A stretch of 64,000 bases of DNA from contig NC_091938.1 of NCBI RefSeq assembly GCF_041260155.1, positions 21,171,632-21,235,631 on the forward strand, written 5' to 3'. The first letter of the stretch is position 1, and every line of letters begins with the position of its first letter. Positions 45,480 through 60,400 of the stretch are shown one piece after another. Under the pieces are notes generated by a model. It was not told the DNA's origin and made no database searches. It saw only the letters and a program-made list of their open reading frames with translations. Position numbers and translations under genes: made by a program. The stretch is from Ptychodera flava (lineage: Eukaryota; Hemichordata; Enteropneusta; Ptychoderidae).

Positions 45480-48400
45480 ACGGCAAAAAGTACTTTTCGT
45501 GTATGTATGTATGTATGTATGTATGTATGTATGTATGTATGTATGTATGTATGTATGTATGTATGTATGTATGTATGTATGTGTGTATGTATGTATGTAT
45601 GTATGTATGTATGTATGTATGTATGAGTGCATAAGTTAACCTAAAAATACTAACACGTTTGTCAAAAAGAAAGTTTCGCTCTTACCCAGTATGTGGGCCA
45701 ATGTCCGCAAATGAACAGCGTGGGTTATACCCTTCCTGTAATATATATCACCGTTATATTGAATTAGTATGATGCCGCAGCCCCACTTGCATGCGTTGAC
45801 GTGACCGTCACATACGGATAAAACGTAGTATGGTATAACAAATCTATTGTACATTTTTTATAAAAGCACAAAACTTGATAGTAATACTTCCAATGAAAGA
45901 GCTCCCTTACAATTAAGTGTCGTCTGCTAAACATTATATAGCAGAGTCATACAAAATGCTCTATGTGCATATTGTTTAAATAATTATTCATAAGCACCTC
46001 TAAACAAGGGGATATTTTGGAAGTTTCATACAATGAAATTTGTGCGTTGTTTTGGTGAGTACCTGAAATGACTCGAACAGATTCGTTTCATTGAAAATAG
46101 TAATTTTGCACAAATGTTCAGGCTTACTTAACCATTTTTAAATGATGTCAGTGCTTTCGGATCGATCAGAAATATAATATTTCATTATAATAAAGTATTC
46201 TTACACGACAGAGACAAATCTGACTCTGATTTAGAATATCCTTTATACAAACGAGATGTTTACCTAAAGTAAATAACATAACCAAAATGTAATGGAATCT
46301 GTTGCCATTGAACAAAGCTACCAAGTAAACTAGCTTCAGGTAGCGGGTACACAGGGATGATGATTTTAATATTGTACAGCCATAATGTAAATACCTTTAT
46401 CTTATACAATCGAATCATAGCGAAGTCGTCTAAGCTATATAAGACATTTTCTAACTTTGGATGGACTGACACTGCCAGAGCAACTGTGTTCACTCTCTTC
46501 ACAATCCTCGTTGACGTGATGCTTTTCACCCAGGTCCGTTTGGCTTGATGTTGTCTGAAGTCTGCAGGTAACATTTTACCAGTATTCCGGCAAGCAAACA
46601 TCACCGTGGCAACCGGTAAGTCTACGACAGGGACAATTCGTTGAAAAAGAAACCTGATTATCTCCTAGGAGATAACACAAAAAGAGTACGATCAGAGTAC
46701 GGCTTTACTAGTGTAATACCCTTTATATATTGTACGCAATTATAAAACTGTCAATCAGTCTTCACACAGAAGCTGCATTTACAAATTTCTTATTTAAGTT
46801 TTCTTTAATGCAAGGCTCTTTTGTAAATGCGCTGAAAGTTTCCTGTTGCAGTTTCCTTTCATTTTGCCGTATGTGTTAGTTACTGTTACCTGTAATGTTC
46901 GTTTGAAATTGCTCGATGAACTCGCTGGACAATGCCACAGTATCATGTATCGCAAAGGTGTCGTTGCTATCAAGAGTGCGTTTCTTTCGTCTGTTCGCAG
47001 TAGCATGTCTAGACAGAGCGAAAGAGCCAACAAGATCTGTGGATGAAAAGCAGTCATATTGTAATCAGGAAGTGTACCAAACTCACATTGATATTTTGTA
47101 TACCATAAAAACCATCTACCATAAAAAGTGTTTAAGTAACACTGATGTACATGCTTCTAAAGTACATTATTGCTTCAAGATCATTAAATAATACATATTT
47201 AAATTTACCCCTGAATTTTCGGTTGTAAGTAATCCAGGTAAATATAATCGGAGGAATCATTTTTTCTAGATTGAACCACACAATCTGATTAAAGAATCGT
47301 ATCATTACAAATAATCAACTGAAACAATTACCAATGTTAGTGCTCCGCAGGAAGAGATCTCTGCCAGTCTGTATCATATATAAATACACGGTAGCACCGA
47401 AGTGCTCCATTGATGATAGTATAGACACAGCACTGCCATCAGGTCCATGATTCTGTGCGAACATAAAGACAATAATTGACGTTTTTTGTGGTTGACCCTC
47501 GACATAACGCATTTTCCCTTTGATTAAAGTAAAGATGTAAACGGACAAGATGATAAGGTAGGCATGGCAAATTTCATTAATACTTCGGATGAATTGACAT
47601 GTCATTTCACACAATAATTCAGTTTTAACCGAAAAAGATTTTTCATCAGAATAATACTCAATTATAGACACCAACGTTACCCTTGGCTCACAGGCTCAAA
47701 TCTTAATACAAGATGTCACCTTAGAAGTGACTTTGAAAAAGACTTTTCAAAAACGAAATAATCGCATAATCGAACGATACATAAATTACTGTCAATTGAA
47801 CTTTTCATCTTAATTCGCTAGATTGTTAGTCACTGAAACTTTTGGCTGCAGCACTACAACCTTCGTCAGCGGAATAACCCGATCTCAATGTCGTAACCTT
47901 TCGGACACGAGACATCAAAATCGGGTTGTAGACTTTTTTTAATTTACATTTTCCACATTTAACACGGATATATATCGCCTCCTTAACACCTCTTCCGAAG
48001 TATCGGGGATCCCTATCAATAATTTCTACATTTTCCAAGTCCACAAAATGGTCTGGTGATTCAATTTGGATATGTTTGGAAACCTCCGATGCTGTAGGGC
48101 TGGGACGCCGGTGTCCAAGAAATCTTGTTTTTAGAGTTCTCTCCGTTTCACTGATGTAAAATTGTGTGCAGGGGCCCTTATCGGTCTGACCTTGACTTGG
48201 AATCATGTAAACAGGACCAGTGATGTCTTTCTTGACAGTTTTGTCTTTGAGTGCAACCGGTAACTGGCGTAGTTTGAGTAGGCTTGAAGAAACCGTTACG
48301 CCGTAGGAGTTGAATGTCCTCTCCAGGGCCTCTGAAATACCCTTCACATAAGATAGAACAATCTGTCCTTTGCGAACGATTTTTTTCGTTCTTTTGAGAT

Positions 48401-51400
48401 GGTCTCTTTCGGTTTACTGACCCTATTGAACGTCAATGACGGATACCCACATTTCGCGAGAGCGCGAGCCTGCGTGATGTGTTACTTTTCTTCTACACAA
48501 CCAGTCACATCGGTAATAACGGACTCTGCCCGATAGAAGCGGGTTTGTATCACTCCAAGTGTATGTTGTAACGAGTGATTAGACGTGAAATTCAATACTG
48601 ATCTGTATGAGTAGGTTTGCGGTAGATTTTAAGATTTATGGAGCCGTCTTCTTGGACTACCGATAAGGTATCCAAGAAGCGAGCGACCTGTTCTCTCCAC
48701 CTTCAGTTGTGAATTTAATATTAGGGTCAAGAGTATTCTGATGGTCTGTGAATTTCTGAGCATGACACTTCTTGAGGTGTAATAAAGGGAAAGTGGCTTC
48801 ACAAATCACTCATCTCGTCTTGTATGTGCTTTGGTGTGTTTAGTGTCCGAAATGTTTTGGCTGTTAGTGTGAAAATTAACAAACGAATCGTTAATTTTAA
48901 AATAAGCCATGGTTCTATATACAAAATGCAAACAATAGGCGACACGGGTGAACCCATTGCTGCTCCATGACTTTGTAAGTAATATACTCCGTTGTATACA
49001 AAATATGTGCAACGTAAGAAGACATCCTATAGTTTGACAACTTGCGTTACTGACAGGTGAATTTTTTGTCAAGAGTATTGTCTTTCTCCAGTTTATGATG
49101 AACAACTCCAAGGGCTCTGTCTATTGGAATCGATGTAAACAGTGCACTTACGTCATGGGATCGTCATCACGCAGGCTCTCGCGAATTGTGGGTATCTATC
49201 ATGGACGTTCAATCGGGTCAGTAAACCGAAAGAGACCTACACAAACACTACGCCAGTTACCACTTGCACAGAAAGACAAAACTGCCAAGAAAGACATCAC
49301 TGGTCCTGTTTACACGATTCCGTGTCAAGGTCAGACCGATAAGGGCCCCTGCACACAATTTTACAACGGCGAAACGTAGAGAACTCTAAAAACTTGATTT
49401 CTTGAACACCGGCGTCCCAGCTCTACAACATCGGAGGTTTCCCAACATATCCACATTGAATCACCAGACCACTTTGTGGACTTGGAAAATGTAGAAATTC
49501 CTTAAAGGGATCCCCGATACTTCGAAAGAGGTGTTAAGGAGGCGATATATATCCGTGGTTACCAGCCATCTCTTAATAGAGACAGTGCATAAGTTACCAA
49601 AAGTCTATAACCCGATTTTGATGTCACGTGTCCGAAAGGTTACGACATTGAGATCGGGTTATTCTGCTGACGAAGGTTGTAGTGCTGCAGCCGAAAATTT
49701 CAGTGACTAAAAATCTAGCGTGTTGGGATCAAAGTTCAATAGACAGTAATTAGCTACCAACACAGATGAATTTCCCTGCAAAAAGATAAACAAATTAGTT
49801 TCGTCGGACTTCTTGACTTTAATCATTTCACCGAATCCATTCACAACATCGTTTAGGTCAAGCATATTTACTTCATGTGCCTACTAGCCACAGATTGACA
49901 GATCCACTCTACGTCCAACTCCTAATAAAGGCCAGTCGATCTTGAATTCATTATGACAACTTCGGTGTATATATCAAAGCTTACCCCGTATGTTTGCTTC
50001 CACTGTACTTCAACTTGTAAGTTAAGACTGTTACTGCTGGCCTCCAAAAAGTGCTAAAATGAGGAACAAGTATAAGGCGAAACTTAGACGTGATAAGCGT
50101 GTAAGCGTAAATTTTCATTTGTCTATTTTCTGTAACAGTTGCTCGAGAAAACCAAATGACAGCGCCCTCTATCACAATGCACTTTGCAGCTGTCATTGGA
50201 TCATATAGATATGGCATACTCTAGGCAGGAATTACTCGATTGGACTTTTAAACCGTAACTGGTAACGTCATTTGCTAATAACCTCACTTCCTACTGTAAG
50301 AGTTAAAACGACGCTAAAGGAAATAATCATACCTTGATAAGTGCTAGCAGATCCGTCCAACTTTCGTTCTGGTTCAAGAATTTATTTTGAGCAATGGTAG
50401 ATAAAATATCTTTGGCCACTAAGAGGTCACCACCAGTTATTGTTTCCCCAGGTTTCAAGGAATCGCCCAACCGTTTCAGAAGATCTGTGGTCTTGACAAT
50501 GTCTTGCAAAACGCTTTCCTGGAACATGCGGCCGCAAAACGCAGTACGCAGAAAAAGGGGTGATAGGTGTGTGAAGTTAGAAACTTAAAGGTCGTAATCA
50601 TGGCTTTATCTAATCAAGGGACGCTACAGTATGCAGAGGATACCCGACACAAATATTACACAGGACGTCACTGTCCCCTTCACGTCTGCATAAGTAATGT
50701 ATAATTTTGTAATTTCTGAATAGATATTCGAAAACAAACGTTACTAGATTTTTTGCGGCTCAATGTGTATTCATTCAACAAACTGAATGCGATAAGGCTT
50801 GCCTATCCGTTTCAGGGCCTGATGAATTGAAATCTGATGGGTTGTAAATTTCATTCGCGTTTTACTTCATATAAACGTTACTGATCATACATATTACGGT
50901 ATTACAAATCTTTACACTCACATTCAATGACCTCTCAAGTTCTGACATGACCTCCCTTACACAGTATGTTGTGTCCGGTACAGCCCATACACCGTGCTCA
51001 TCACAATATCGTCTCATTATTCCTGAAAAGAACGGATTGCTGTTATTGTTTTGGTCCAAATTTCTTGCGCACCAGGAAAGAGTCACTTCCTCAGTATCGT
51101 AACAAAAATGTCTTCTCGAATGTAACGTGCCGTACAATGTTTGAAAAGAAAATTTACCGTGGGAATTTCTCATTTTGCAAACACTAACAGTACTCCCGTC
51201 CCATATAGAGAAATACAAATCGGTCAAAAATGTGCATGGAACGATAAACCAAATTTCATGGAAGCCTCTATCTCTCCGTGGACAATTTGGGTAGGGCTGA
51301 CATTTATTACAAATGTATCATATCCTTCATAAAAATAGAAAGGGTTTAGGAGCGGCTCTTATATACAATGTAGGTGGTCTTTACAGTTGGTATGTATCTG

Positions 51401-54400
51401 ACTGCTGTTGGTACTTAGGATGTACATAGGATTTTGCTCTTTGCCAAATGAACTTAAAATAGAGAACACGAATGGCAAAACTGCATCATAGTATTGCTAT
51501 ATAGTATTTGATTTCAAGCATTGATTGTTCCTCAAAACTCGGTCGGATGTTTATCTTAACTTTCAGCGCTCGTGACTGAAACAGAGGCATATGAGGAATG
51601 CTCATAGCAACGCTAAACAATTAGCTCTCACATCACGGACCTTTATTCGTAGAAAATTGCAGTTACACAAATCAAACCATGTGAAATCCTAGCAATTTCA
51701 CAAAAGCACAATCCCTCATGTGAATCATATTTTACATAAATCTAAGCAGTAGTCAGTTTAATCACTGTGGCGTTTTATGATTTGATCATTGCGCAATGGC
51801 GATTGCTTGGAGTTTTCTATACGATGTCAAACAAGAATTGTAATATATTTACCGTGTGCATTTGGACACTTAAACCACTCAGTATACGTGTTGGCCGGCG
51901 TCCCCATCCATTCGACACCCCAAACTTCATCGTGATCTAAAACGCAACTTTTACCTAAAATGAACGAAACGCACTTACTTTTAAACGCACCCGTAACTAT
52001 ATTTGAACTCTTGCTAACGCTGTACACGTATTTCAGAGCTGGTGCGATTGAACATTACCGCTTCTCGGTAAGTTTGTTTGTTTCTTGACAAACAAGATTA
52101 TTGTCACAATTACAATTCCTTGAGAGTCAGCGTAAGCTTTCTGTGATCGATCTATCGACCAACCTCTATTTATAATAATCTGACTAAGAGCATTTTTATT
52201 TGTTTTCGTCAGCGTACAGTTCTAGTTTTTATATTTCTATATTTCAAAGAGCTCATGAATTGGTAAGACTAAAATGATAAGACCTGTCTTTATACTAAGT
52301 TTCACTTTGTCGTCATCAGGTCGCTACTGATGTATCAAATCAATAGTTTTGCAGTACAAACGGGCGTAACAATGATTTGCCTGTCCTAGAATTCTTTATG
52401 CCAACAGTTGTTGTTATCAATATTCAACACTGACAGCAGAATTTTTCCCTACTTACCAGTATATTCTGGTTTACTTGAACTTCCTGTTGTGGTCAGGGTA
52501 GAAACGCAGAATCCGAATTCCATCTCTTTAACAAACCCAGTCTTACATACGTACTCGAAACTGCCCAATGTATTGATACAAACTGCATTGTGATCGGAAA
52601 TCGGAGCCTCTTGCGTTTGTGTTTCACATTCGTTTATATCTGAAATGTAAATTGATGTTACTAAGTGTGCACGTTGTTATTACATGTATGCCAGTTAGTT
52701 CCCTTAGGCTTGATACAATGCCCACAGCGTGCGTCGATTTTGTTGAAATATAATTTTGCAAATGGCATAAACTTACGCTGCAGTAGTGCTATGCCAGCTA
52801 TAAAATGCTTAAATCACGGCCTGGAAAACGTTTACTTCCTTTGGGTGCTTCATCGTGCCGTAAATTAAAAAAGAATTTGACCAGCTACGGAATGGTATAG
52901 AAGATACAATGTATTTTGTACACTATATTCAATTATTTTGATTAGCTATGAGTCAGCTGCCAATAAAGTGAACAGTCGAGCCAATTTATACGTGAAGAGC
53001 AACACAATAATTTTCATTTGTGCAAATTAATTTCTACTACTACTACTTTACTTTATTGCCAATTCAAAATATAAGTATAAGTATACAAGGTATACAAAGT
53101 ATACAATGGCGAGGAAAGAGGCAATTTGGTGCCAGGAATAATAGCTTATAGCTAATCGAGCCTGGCCCCATTTTCATGAAATTACATTGCAATATTTGTT
53201 TTAAGGGCTAATTATGTTAATTATCAAAATTCTATATTTTAAATGAAAAAAAAGATAGATAAATATTCACACATCTTGGTATTCACTTAAGAGATGCTGT
53301 CTTAATGAGTTTATAAATAAATCTCTTGTTGCACTTTGTTTGACAATATTGGGTAGGCTGTTCCAGACTTTGGCACCCATATATGAAATTGCAAATTGTC
53401 CTGCAGTTGTACGTATACGTACTTTCGGTAAAGGCAAGTTTTGACCCAGTTTAAATCGAATGTCGTAGCAATGATCAGCTTATCTAAAGTAATCACTCAA
53501 ATTATGTGGTATATTTTTATGATGCAAATCAAACATGAATTTTCCAGAAGTAATTTATGAAGTTTATAGACATTCAGTATACCTAGTCTGAAGAATAAAG
53601 GTGCAATAGATTCTCGAAATCTTGAAAACGTAATTATTCGTACCAGCATTTTTTGGGTGATAAAAATCTGATGTAAATATGATGGATATGTACTTCCCCA
53701 TACCTCAAGACCATACATAATATTTGGTTCAATAAAAGCTTTGTAGAGCAGTACTAGAATTTGCTGTGGTACATAATTTCTTAGCCTAAATATATTTCCT
53801 ACTTTTTTTCTTATACTATTATTTATCTCATTATTATGAAATTTCAATGTCAAATGTTTATCAAAAACAACCCCAACAAACATGCTTGTAGAACTTCTTC
53901 TATGATAGCATTCTTTACAGATAAATTGCCTTGTAGTGTTACAGAGTTATGATTGCTGTGAAAAAGTACATACTTTGTTTTACTTATATTAACTGTCAGT
54001 TGATTAGCATCGCACATTGAACAACGTCTTGTAAATGTACATCCACAAAAGAAAGATTTACAGAGCGTGTTTCATTCGAAAATAAAATCATCAAAATAAT
54101 AGTAACAATAGAGATAACAGTAACAATTATTACAGTCATCAAAAACATCATTCAAACAATTTTTTATACAAAATTAAACATCATAAGAATATTCACCAAG
54201 GCACTACGAAATGTATACACCGATGCAACCCCTACGGTGTTTTAAGTTATCAAAAAGAGAAAATGACGATTTTGATGAGTATCACTTGGAGAATTCAACT
54301 GGCGTCAGATAAACTACAGAAGTATGAGGAAAGGTATGTCTAAATACATGTAGCTACGATTTTCGAATTTCCCTAGGTCGATGCGATGGTACTAATGATC

Positions 54401-57400
54401 GCGTAAGACACCGTGAGGCACCGTGGACCAGTGGGTAGGGCAACGGACTCACTATCAGAGGATGGTGGGTTCGAGACCCGGTTCAAGACCCGGTATGACC
54501 AGAGTAATGGACTCACTGTCGGAGGACGGTGAGTTCAAGACTCTAGCACGGTGTTGTGCCCTTGAGCAAGGCACTTTACTCCTCAGTGCTCCATTGGGGG
54601 TTAGTGGGTTATGCGTACCTCATCCTGTAATTGGGCTAACGCCCGTTGGATGATGGACTGATTAAAAAAAAAGACGACAAGAACAAGCTGCTTAGATATT
54701 TCTACTTGGCTTTTTAAGAAGACGGTCTTACAGGCGTAAGATCTTACAAGTCTTAGTTCGTCTTTCTGTTATTCTCGCCCGATACCCATGCCTATTGTCG
54801 AGATATGACGCCATAAACAATACATTAAAGGGGACTGCTTCATCTAATGCACGTACACTTGAATTAAACATAAAAGAATAACCCAATCAAAATATCGAAA
54901 CACAACTCTACTAAGTGTAAAGGCAAATAACATATCAAAATGCTATATTCATAATTTACATGTTGTAAAACCGTCACGGGAATTGTCTATTCATTTCACC
55001 TAATAATAGAGTTTGTTAGTTGTAATTCATCTAAACGTCATTTTTAGCGTTCGTAATTAACTACATAATAGTTGTTTGGTTAATGTTCACAGTGAAAAAA
55101 GACTTAAAATTAACTCGCGGTGAGTTAATTTAAAATGTCGTTATTGATGATAGAGTCAACATCCGCTACGATAATCGACATTTATGTAAGAATAAAGGAA
55201 TGACCTCGAGTGATTTGGACACCTAAGGACACAACTTTTGAGTTTAATAATTAAAAGCAGACTACTAGGGTGAGCGGCAACTTCTCTTAGAGGTGAAAAT
55301 GTAAAGCGAAAGTAAGTCAAGCGTGCATCTAATTACTGAGGTTCAGTACTCTGCCATGCCAACCTGATCACAGACAAAAGCGTGCAGGCTGATATACTCT
55401 TTCTCCTATAAATAATTAATTTCAGATAGCAATTTCCCGTCCTGCATGGCTGGCAAACAAGTACAATTTTATGTTTTGGACCTAGTTCTAATAATTAATA
55501 TTTAACTGTCTACTCTTTGCACACCTGTGCAGTGGAACATGAGCATAATAGAATACCACACCAAAACGGTCGAAATGGAATGCCTCACTTCAGGTCAGAA
55601 GTGAATATCTGTTTCACACACTCTGGGAGGGCGGGGTGTAAACTACACAGACATTCCATTTCAGCTTATTTGGCACCGGGTGGTCACATCCTTCATTGCT
55701 TTTTGAGAAATTGCCATGTATGGCATCTGATTGGCACAAAACGCCATAAGCATTAATATCCTAGTAGAGAAAATTATATCGTTTTGTTAACATTTATCTC
55801 AATCAAACATGATGTGAAACAACTTTACAATTATAAAGATTAATTATCAAGTATAGCTCTCATGTTAAATGAAAATACGGGTTTCCCGTTTTGAATTTGC
55901 CACTAACGTTACTTATATTGTATGAACAAACAAGCAAAACAAATACTCCGGCTGCCCAGCGCAGTCATCTTTCTACCTTAATTCTAGTTTTAAAAAAACG
56001 CGACACCGCCGTATTCTTCAATTCATTACATTCTTCTAAGAGGTGGCAGGGAGCAGCTTAAGGTAGTAAGGGTAGAATGCCCCTCGAGGACAAATATTTG
56101 GACTGTCAAATTTGTACAATACTTTGCTAGTCTACCGCTTGTTGCGGATATTGTAACGCTCTTGGATCCAGAAAATTTCCACCACCGAAGTTTTTCGAAA
56201 GAGAAAAAATTGTATTTTTCCCCACAGTAGTTGACAGAGAGATGGCGGCCATTTTGAATTTCAAATATCAGTAAAGATAAGGTAATTTGTGACCCCTGAT
56301 TTTTATACTTGATTTAGTAAGAGAATGGTTGAACGTTTCATTGAGGAAGTTTGGGCAAACGTTTAAGTCTTTCACTTTCGAGGCGCATACCACATTAATT
56401 GCCAATTTTCTTAAAGGTATACTGTCACCTGTTCCAATTTAGCCAGAGTTACCGTGGAAAGAGGAAATCTAACCAATCACAGATTTTAAGCGGGTGGCCA
56501 CTTTTAAAACAGCGCCCTCACATGGGCATTTTCAATACCAAAGAACGCCCCTTTGACCATATATGGGCATATTTAGATTACATGTGACTGTATACCTTCA
56601 ATTGCTAGTTACATTTCGTTCGCGCAATACTATAGAGTATGCTCGAGAGAAATTCAGTTCAACTCTGGCCTTCTTACCCATCTCAGCCTACTGAAGATGT
56701 AAGAATGTATCTTAGATTCGATTGTGCTTGTTGTCTTACTGGTTGGCAGAAATAACTTGGCAAAATATTTCGTCTTTTTATAAACAAGGGCGTATTCCGT
56801 AATTCGGAATCTTAAAATTAGTCTTGATATCTAAAATCGGTATACGATAATTCATACCTCGGCACATTGGCGGAGATGGCAACCATATTCCATGGTCACA
56901 AGTAGCAAGATTGTGATCTTTCCGATAACCGATTCCACAGCTGATAACAATATGCCCACCATGCATTACCTCCAAGCGCATTGCATGACCACGGCGTGCT
57001 GTACTCGGAAAAGAAAGTGTTCCAGTGTCTCTCTTTGTTTCGTAGAAGCATGACTGTCTCTTTAATTGACTAGCAGTTGATAATTGAATGGAAGATAAAG
57101 ACTGGTCCGGATCTGATATGGTGGACGCTCCTTCCGTTAATGCTGGGCTTGTCAAACCGAATGACGTCATTTTGACTCCTTCTGACGCTCCTTCCGTTAC
57201 TGCTGGGCTTGTCAAACCGAATGACGTCATTTTGACTCCTTCAGACGCTCCTTCTGTTACTGCTGGACTTGTCAAACCGAACGAACTCATTTTGACTTCT
57301 TCTGACGCTCCTTCCGTTACTGCTGGGCTTGTCAAACCGAATGAGGTCATTTTGACACCTTCTGTTGTCGTATCAGTCTGGGCAGATGTGGTATCTAGTG

Positions 57401-60400
57401 TTAAAAAGGATAACAAGTCCTAAATCATAGGTAATAATAGTCCGGTAAGTAAATGCTTAGGGGTAAATGTCATTGAACATATCATCTGAACTGAAACCAT
57501 TCTTCAATGCTGAAATTGATCTAATATTACTAATCAAATTTGATATTGACTTAAATCAATTAATGAATGAATTAATTATTAATTTATTCATTCATTCATT
57601 CATTGAACTTCATTCATTCATTCATTCATTGAAATTCATTCATTCATTCCTTCATAGCTAATTAATTGATTAATTGAAGTCAATGTAAAAGTCGGCAAAG
57701 CTACCCTTATACTCACTCAGTTTTTTTGCACATGCGAATTCATACAGATCATTGCAGCGCATATTATACCAGTTGAAAGCGTTGTTCTCATTTCTCTGTA
57801 TTGTAACACATAAACTCCACCACTCCGTTTCGCCATAATACTGCAACTAAATTGCTTTCATAATTTAATTTATAGAATAGAATAAGAAGCGCGGGGCATT
57901 ATCGACATATTTAATTTGTTTCACAGCAATAAGTCCAAATTGCGACATCAAAGTATCTGCTGCAGAAAACTTATGACCCGTTTTGTATATGCAACACATG
58001 TACGAGGGCCGGATGAAAAATTCGGAGCCTAACTATGAAGGAGTAATGCCAGATCAATAAAGCTTGGTTTGCATTTATTTCAACCATTCAGATGACTGAC
58101 TGGTTTATTTTCAGTTCGCTGTGTATTTGACTGCTGATACAAGATATACGGGAGGCTTTTAAAAAAATGAAAGGTGGCTTGTTCCATCAGGACAATGATC
58201 AACCCCATAAGTCAGTCATTGCCATGGCAACAGTGCGTGACTGCGGCTTCAAACTCATTCCACACCCATCATACTCTCCTGACCTATTTAACACCCTCAG
58301 ACTTGCATCTGTTAGCTGGAGAGCATTTTGACAATGATGATGACGTCATATCCTCCGTTCAGGACTTTTTGACGACCAACATGAAACCTCCTACAAAGCA
58401 GGGACCCAAGCGCTGCAGCACCGCTGGTAGAAGTGTGTGGACTGCAAGGGGACTATGTTGAAAAATAAATAGGACAGAAATTCATGCAGTAGTTAGACTA
58501 AAAACTTGTCATCCAACCCTCGTAGAAAAGATTTTACACATGTACATGATGAGATACACATCAAGCTACCGAAGCTATACTTTCGCAAAGCAGATCGAAA
58601 TCTACAGGGCTATTTTATTTTAGGCGCGGATATTAGTGTTTAACAAAGGGTATGAAGTAAACAAGGAGGCTCCATAATCAAGAGTTTCCAATGGCGTTGC
58701 CTACTGCGCATGACAGAAGACGCTTGCTCCGCTCACAGCAATTTCGGCAACAAACTGAGAAAAGCTCTCATTTGTAGCCGTCATAATAACGCAACATTAC
58801 TGGAACGATAATCCTATCCGGGGACAGCAGCTGGATAGTGGTAGTTTGTTAAGTAGACTTAACTTACTGCTAACTGATTCAAACAGTCATTTTCGTCAAC
58901 AAATGGGACAAATCATTGAATGGTACGCAGATTTATCTTACGTTGGGTTACGGCAGTTTGATTGATATGCTATTTGCTCATGATATGTCGATAGGGCTTA
59001 TGATTGTAAGAATATGAATTGCCAGTGTCATGACGACGGTATTGCCGTCTATGTCATTACTTACATTCCCAATATACCAACGACCAATCTTGTTCTCCTG
59101 CCGCAAGGCTTCCTCCATACGATCACTTGATACATTACTGCTCAATATCGGTAGACGTGACGCTAAGTTGACCTCGCAGTGCTTTTTAGCGTCTGCCCAC
59201 GTTCTTTTTTCTTCGTTTAAGAAATAACACATGTCCTGGGTTTCCGAGATCATCCAACCGGCGGGACAATCTTTTGAAGGAGAAAGTCAAAGAGAACGTG
59301 AGAAAAACTGCAGGTATATTTTTGTCGGATCTACGCACAAGATAAAAACACAACTTGTTTTGGGGTTTTCTCAAAGGTCATGGCAGCCTATTGGAGAAGG
59401 CCCAATAAAATTACTTATAGGAGTGGAATATTTGCATATTAACATCTAATTGAAACTTTCAGTACACAAATTTTGTGTCAGTCTAAACAAAGTCTGCCGG
59501 TCACATTTATTATGTGCTACTGAAAATAATATCAATGCTGATTTATATAATGTGAAATTCCTTGCAGGACATCTTGCTCCACAAAATATCTCTGCGGGCT
59601 TTGTCTCTCGACCGTTCCCTGTAGTTGGAAAAAGTGCTTGCAATTTTTGTGACTGACGACCAGTACGTATTTTTAAACGCACTATTATTTGTACCGTTAA
59701 CGATATAAGATGACCCTTGAACTCACCTGGACTAGCCTCTTTCTCACAAATGAAGGAGTGGTTGCCATCACAACGGGCAATCGCAACAACTGTTTTCTGA
59801 GACCATCTAATATATAACACGCAGTTTATGACTGGGTGAGGCCAAGCTTCTTCCGTTTCCTCTGACGGTAACGAATATACAGTCTCATCGACCCAGCGCC
59901 ATTTTGACTGATGTAAAGATGACATCACCAAATGAATTAATTACGGTATTCTACGGCATTGTGCATTGTCTATTACAATTACTAAAGTGTCACGGTTGCC
60001 AGTGGTATATTACTGTATGGTGCGCCAATATGCCCCATTACGCATATGGAATATGGCGTATAAGAAGACATCAGAATGAGATTCAGGCCTTCAATCAAAG
60101 TAATTCTCCTCAATTTTAAACAGTTAGTGAAATAGGGTTCCTTGAATTTCTCTATAAATTTCCTTATTTCCTTATCTTTAATACTACTACAGGCGAAAAT
60201 TCTTGCGAATGTTTTTTATATATCAGTCATTTTACGTTGTATTCAAGAGTCTTTTTCAGTCTGACAGATATTGCCTAACTTACGGATGCTTGTGATCATG
60301 GTCGCAATCTCGAATGTTCATCTATGACGTCATCGTAAATTGTTCATACATGATCGATTGAACCTGGCAAGCACTAACTGCAGGAAGAACGTTTCGGTCT

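Noticed and set aside
45378-45634. Open frames of His-Thr-Tyr-Ile and Cys-Met-Tyr-Val repeats
   Set aside because: They are translations of the GTAT and AT microsatellites.
49095-49379. Host gene with '[20 protein letters not shown]'
   Set aside because: It is the inverted Penelope-like arm, not a host gene.
51115-51350. Extending the HRM exon upstream through an open frame
   Set aside because: The frame is open, but no acceptor gives the needed phase and it lacks domain features.
57088-57423. 111-aa plus-strand repeat protein
   Set aside because: Shadow of the receptor's coding minisatellite. The minus strand has splice sites in phase and a Sushi domain.
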